A stretch of DNA of 64,000 nt. Origin: Candidatus Methanoperedens sp. Lineage in GTDB: Archaea > Halobacteriota > Methanosarcinia > Methanosarcinales > Methanoperedenaceae. A program made the translations under genes and the position numbers. The DNA lies in contig JAQUQX010000001.1 in the NCBI GenBank assembly GCA_028715885.1, positions 96,857 to 160,856 of the forward strand. Reading direction: 5' to 3'. Below the pieces are notes generated by a model. That model made no database searches. It saw nothing but the letters and a program-made list of their open reading frames with translations, and was not told where the DNA came from. Shown here in pieces: positions 61,747-64,000 of this stretch (its first letter is position 1; each line of letters begins with the position of its first letter).

Positions 61747-62175
61747 TTACTCGAATTCGAATTTAATGGTGCATTCACCTACAATGCCGGGTTTCTCAAC
61801 ACCTTTTGTCACTACATTTCTCCCGATTTTTTTAACAGCAGCGTACTTGGCTGCCTGCACTATAGGGCATGCAGTTGGAATGCCTTCTTTTCTCAGAATC
61901 TCGTTCCCGTGGCAGATGGCGCATCCTTTGATATCGAGTGAGTAATTCCTGTCATCGCAGTTGATTTTCACATCTTTTGCAAATTCAAGCTGGTTCTTCA
62001 GATAATTCTCAAAACTTTGCGCAAACTCGGTGTTGCTGTTGAAATTTCCTGCGCTGTCCGCCCATTTATCCGCAAATATAGAACCGACCTTCGCATTTAC
62101 TTTCTTGGCATCCTCACCCAGCGCTTTTATCACGGCGCTGTGATATTGTTTAAAGAAATTCAGGCTTGTTGTCAT
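61747..62175 (-). CDS. Conserved Cys-containing protein, possibly V4R-related
   Basis: A 142-residue protein; the C-terminal half has conserved-looking cysteines: INCDDRNYSLDIKGCAICHGNEILRKEGIPTACPIVQAAKYAA. The pattern of Cys, CxxC and Cys resembles archaeal hydrocarbon- or metal-binding V4R-like proteins, but I cannot confirm the family. The gene is close to queC and on the opposite strand. Confidence 0.7.
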   Translation of the reverse strand: MTTSLNFFKQYHSAVIKALGEDAKKVNAKVGSIFADKWADSAGNFNSNTEFAQSFENYLKNQLEFAKDVKINCDDRNYSLDIKGCAICHGNEILRKEGIPTACPIVQAAKYAAVKKIGRNVVTKGVEKPGIVGECTIKFEFE

Positions 62176-62280
62176 ATACCTCCAATTTTAAGTTTTGGCA
62201 AAACTATACATAACCGTTATCCAATATAAAGATTATGGCAATTCTAATTTTCTTAATATAATATTATCTAAATTAACTGC

Positions 62281-62799
62281 TTACCAGCCTGCGCCGAACC
62301 TTTCGCGAAAAACAAGTTCAGATAGCTCTTTCCTATCCGATGACCTTGCTTTTTTAACAGGATGCCCGAGAGCAACTACAGCCATCAATTCATAAGAATC
62401 TGGTGCATCAAGGACTTTAGTTACCTGTTCCTTATTCTTCAGTATCTCCCCGAGCCAGACCGCGCCTAAACCCATAGAATGAACCGCAAGAAGCATGTTC
62501 TGGATGCATGCACCGATGGATTGCACGTCCTTTGTACGGTCGTAGATCTGATCACAATCAAGAAAGACTACTATCAATATCCGGGCGTTTTTGATAATCG
62601 CGCCATAATGCGTGAACTTTGAAAGCGCCTCCTTCGTGTCCTCTTTCCGCACTACGATGAACCGCCATGCCTGGTTATTCAAACCGGACGGCGCCCACCT
62701 TCCAGCCTCTAAAATTTCTTCAATTGTTTTATCATTAATATCTTCGCCAGAAAACTCCCTGACGCTCCTGCGCGTTTTGATTGCGTCTATCGTATCCAT
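62281..62799 (-). CDS. Nitroreductase-family FMN oxidoreductase
   Basis: A 172-residue nitroreductase: TRRSVREFSGEDI, AGRWAPSGLNNQAWRFIVV (FMN binding), IGACIQNMLLAVHSMGLGAVWLGE and VALGHPVKKARSSDRKELSELV. It uses FMN and NAD(P)H or an archaeal donor; substrate unknown. Follows the zinc-ribbon gene by 3 bp on the same strand, so they probably share a transcript with the DUF169 gene. Confidence 0.93.
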   Translation of the reverse strand: MDTIDAIKTRRSVREFSGEDINDKTIEEILEAGRWAPSGLNNQAWRFIVVRKEDTKEALSKFTHYGAIIKNARILIVVFLDCDQIYDRTKDVQSIGACIQNMLLAVHSMGLGAVWLGEILKNKEQVTKVLDAPDSYELMAVVALGHPVKKARSSDRKELSELVFRERFGAGW

Positions 62800-62802
62800 A
62801 AA

Positions 62803-63138
62803 TCACACGTACATCTGCGGGTCAGGCGGGTTTACCTTCAAAATCGTAATAAGTTCTTCCAGCGACAAAGGAAATACGGCTGTTATTTTTTCACCGCATG
62901 CAGGGCATTTTTTTGATAAATGAAGAGGCGTTACATTGATTGTTTCATCATACACGGATTCGGATATGAAAGGACTGATAACAGAAAGAGGCTGACCGAA
63001 ATCGAATTCGCCGCCTGATAAAAATTCAAAATATGTGAGTTTTTCAATGAATCCGCATGCGCATCGCAGTTCGATTTTATTTTTTAAGAACCTGTTGTTC
63101 CTGTTTTTATTTAATAATGAAATGATTGTATCTTTCAT
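62803..63138 (-). CDS. Zinc-ribbon-like protein
   Basis: A 111-residue protein with Cys pairs CACG (25-28) and CPAC (78-81), a split zinc ribbon. No recognised family; it lies between the DUF169 and nitroreductase genes in one apparent operon, suggesting a role tied to that redox unit. Confidence 0.7.
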   Translation of the reverse strand: MKDTIISLLNKNRNNRFLKNKIELRCACGFIEKLTYFEFLSGGEFDFGQPLSVISPFISESVYDETINVTPLHLSKKCPACGEKITAVFPLSLEELITILKVNPPDPQMYV

Positions 63139-63159
63139 TGGTCTTCTGATTTGCTTTCT

Positions 63160-63930
63160 CTAATAAATCCCTTCTGGTTTTGCCTTTCCGATTCTTTTCT
63201 GCACTTTGCTCCATGATTCTGTGATGAGGAAACTCTCGTCCATATTCCCTGCCATCCTCACAAATTTATTCATCGGCACTGCAAATGTAAGCACATTTTC
63301 TTGAACAAAAGGACGGGCTGAGACATCAAACATCCCGATAATGCCTCTTGGGCTGTCGGAATCTTTTTCAAGATAAGGATACTGGACAATCGTGCCGCAG
63401 CCAGCAGCAAAAGGCGAAATTACCCCATTTGGCTCAGCGACATCAAAACCTGCGAGGGTGAAAAGACCTGAGAGAACGTCGGGAGGTGCAAAGAAAATAA
63501 CTACTTCGGGATTGTCTGACTCTTCGAGCATGTCCCATCTTTTGAATACGATGAATCGGGCAGGCGCTTTAAATTTTGGCGAATTTTTTATCAATTCCCT
63601 GACAAGTTGGGGCGATTTTTTATAACGCTCTCCTTCAAGTTTTCCGGGGATGCCGCAGGAGAGGAAATACTCGAAGTCAGGCATTATTTTTTCAGTAAAA
63701 CCAAGGTATCTTTTCCCGCCGAAACAGCCGATGGATTCTGCGTCAAAGCAAAGAGGTTTCCCTCTTCGCGCGCTTGATAATGCCCCGATTACACATCTTG
63801 AGACCGAGCCGGGTTTGACAGGTTCTGCGTGCCCTTCCTCATCCGTGTAATAAAAGATGAGGGGAAGGTCTGCATTGTCGAAATATTTTTTCCAGAGAGA
63901 GATGAAATTTTCTTTGAGCTGCATGTCCAT
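63160..63930 (-). CDS. DUF169-family protein
   Basis: A 256-residue DUF169 protein: PLIFYYTDEEGHA, CVIGALSSARRGKPLCFDAESIGCFGGKRYLGF, then FAAGCGTIVQYPY and DVSARPFVQENVLTFAVPMNKF. Members are common in anaerobes and archaea with no settled function; conserved Cys may bind metal. GGAGG lies just upstream of the ATG at 63930. First gene of the three-gene unit at the window end. Confidence 0.88.
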   Translation of the reverse strand: MDMQLKENFISLWKKYFDNADLPLIFYYTDEEGHAEPVKPGSVSRCVIGALSSARRGKPLCFDAESIGCFGGKRYLGFTEKIMPDFEYFLSCGIPGKLEGERYKKSPQLVRELIKNSPKFKAPARFIVFKRWDMLEESDNPEVVIFFAPPDVLSGLFTLAGFDVAEPNGVISPFAAGCGTIVQYPYLEKDSDSPRGIIGMFDVSARPFVQENVLTFAVPMNKFVRMAGNMDESFLITESWSKVQKRIGKAKPEGIY

Positions 63931-64000
63931 AATGTTGTTCCTCCATTATTGCATGGTTTTTTTATTAGATATACATTATCACTATACAGTCTTAGAGATG

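Noticed and set aside
1..64000. CRISPR arrays, rRNA genes, transposases or prophage genes
   Set aside because: No regularly spaced direct repeats, rRNA-like sequence, transposase frames or phage structural genes were seen on either strand.

Overview
The window reads as a chromosome segment of a heme- and copper-rich euryarchaeon. Archaeal markers are the archaeal forms of alanyl-tRNA synthetase and PheT, CDP-archaeol synthase (CarS), Nob1, a TrmB-type regulator, a putative archaeosortase with PGF-CTERM-like substrates, and TATA-box promoters. Cytochrome c maturation genes, two geranylgeranyl-reductase/methyltransferase fusions and many copper or TRASH/YHS proteins suggest a member of the Methanosarcinales/ANME-2d (Methanoperedens-like) neighbourhood. 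That placement is inference; no rRNA gene is present.

Layout. 1-2084: two enzymes of the archaeal mevalonate branch (UbiD-type decarboxylase, cut by the window edge, and aconitase-X-type dehydratase). 2085-3690: AT-rich accessory patch with a possible nuclease-fold protein, a MntA/HepT pair and an orphan HicB-like protein. 3718-5467: hisI, two very small genes and a DHH-family protein whose catalytic motifs have decayed. 5725-17130: one long co-directional cluster of cytochrome c maturation and copper-type genes: ccmE, ccmF, two CcmH-like plus membrane-partner modules, cupredoxin, CcdA, PCYCGC protein, YHS, DUF2933, lipoprotein, three tandem paralogs and an isoprenylcysteine-methyltransferase-like protein. 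17114-24019: small membrane and YHS proteins, the first reductase/methyltransferase fusion, a 21-residue Cys peptide with a perfect ribosome binding site, and a MacB-like ABC exporter. 24895-27389: metal-rich small proteins, archaeosortase, MoaD-like protein and DUF63 protein. 28733-35700: Lrp-TRASH regulator, orphan SPASM domain, second fusion, TRASH-linked SDH-family hydrolase and CopA. 35831-40146: TrkA-N/DHH protein and alaS. 40155-44754: accessory genes including a frameshifted M48/M56 peptidase. 44799-44974: two tRNAs. 45061-46917: ArsM, its AbrB-like neighbour and Nob1. 46918-49900: a toxin-antitoxin array punctuated by repeated relics of a type I restriction specificity gene. 50005-63930: housekeeping and exported proteins (TrmB regulator, two half-size RND proteins with a COG1361-type protein, PheT, PGF-CTERM protein, PyrE, CarS, dCMP deaminase, QueC, nitroreductase, DUF169).

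The most novel-looking signal is a 17-bp inverted repeat, TTTACA-N5-YGTAAA, found in front of four units: the ccm/copper cluster, the YHS part of that cluster, the archaeosortase operon and the Lrp-TRASH regulator itself. It suggests a metal-responsive regulon linking cytochrome maturation, copper proteins and sortase-processed surface proteins. The second is the duplicated CcmH-like/MECC-motif membrane protein module, which may be an archaeal version of the apocytochrome-handling CcmH/CcmI machinery.
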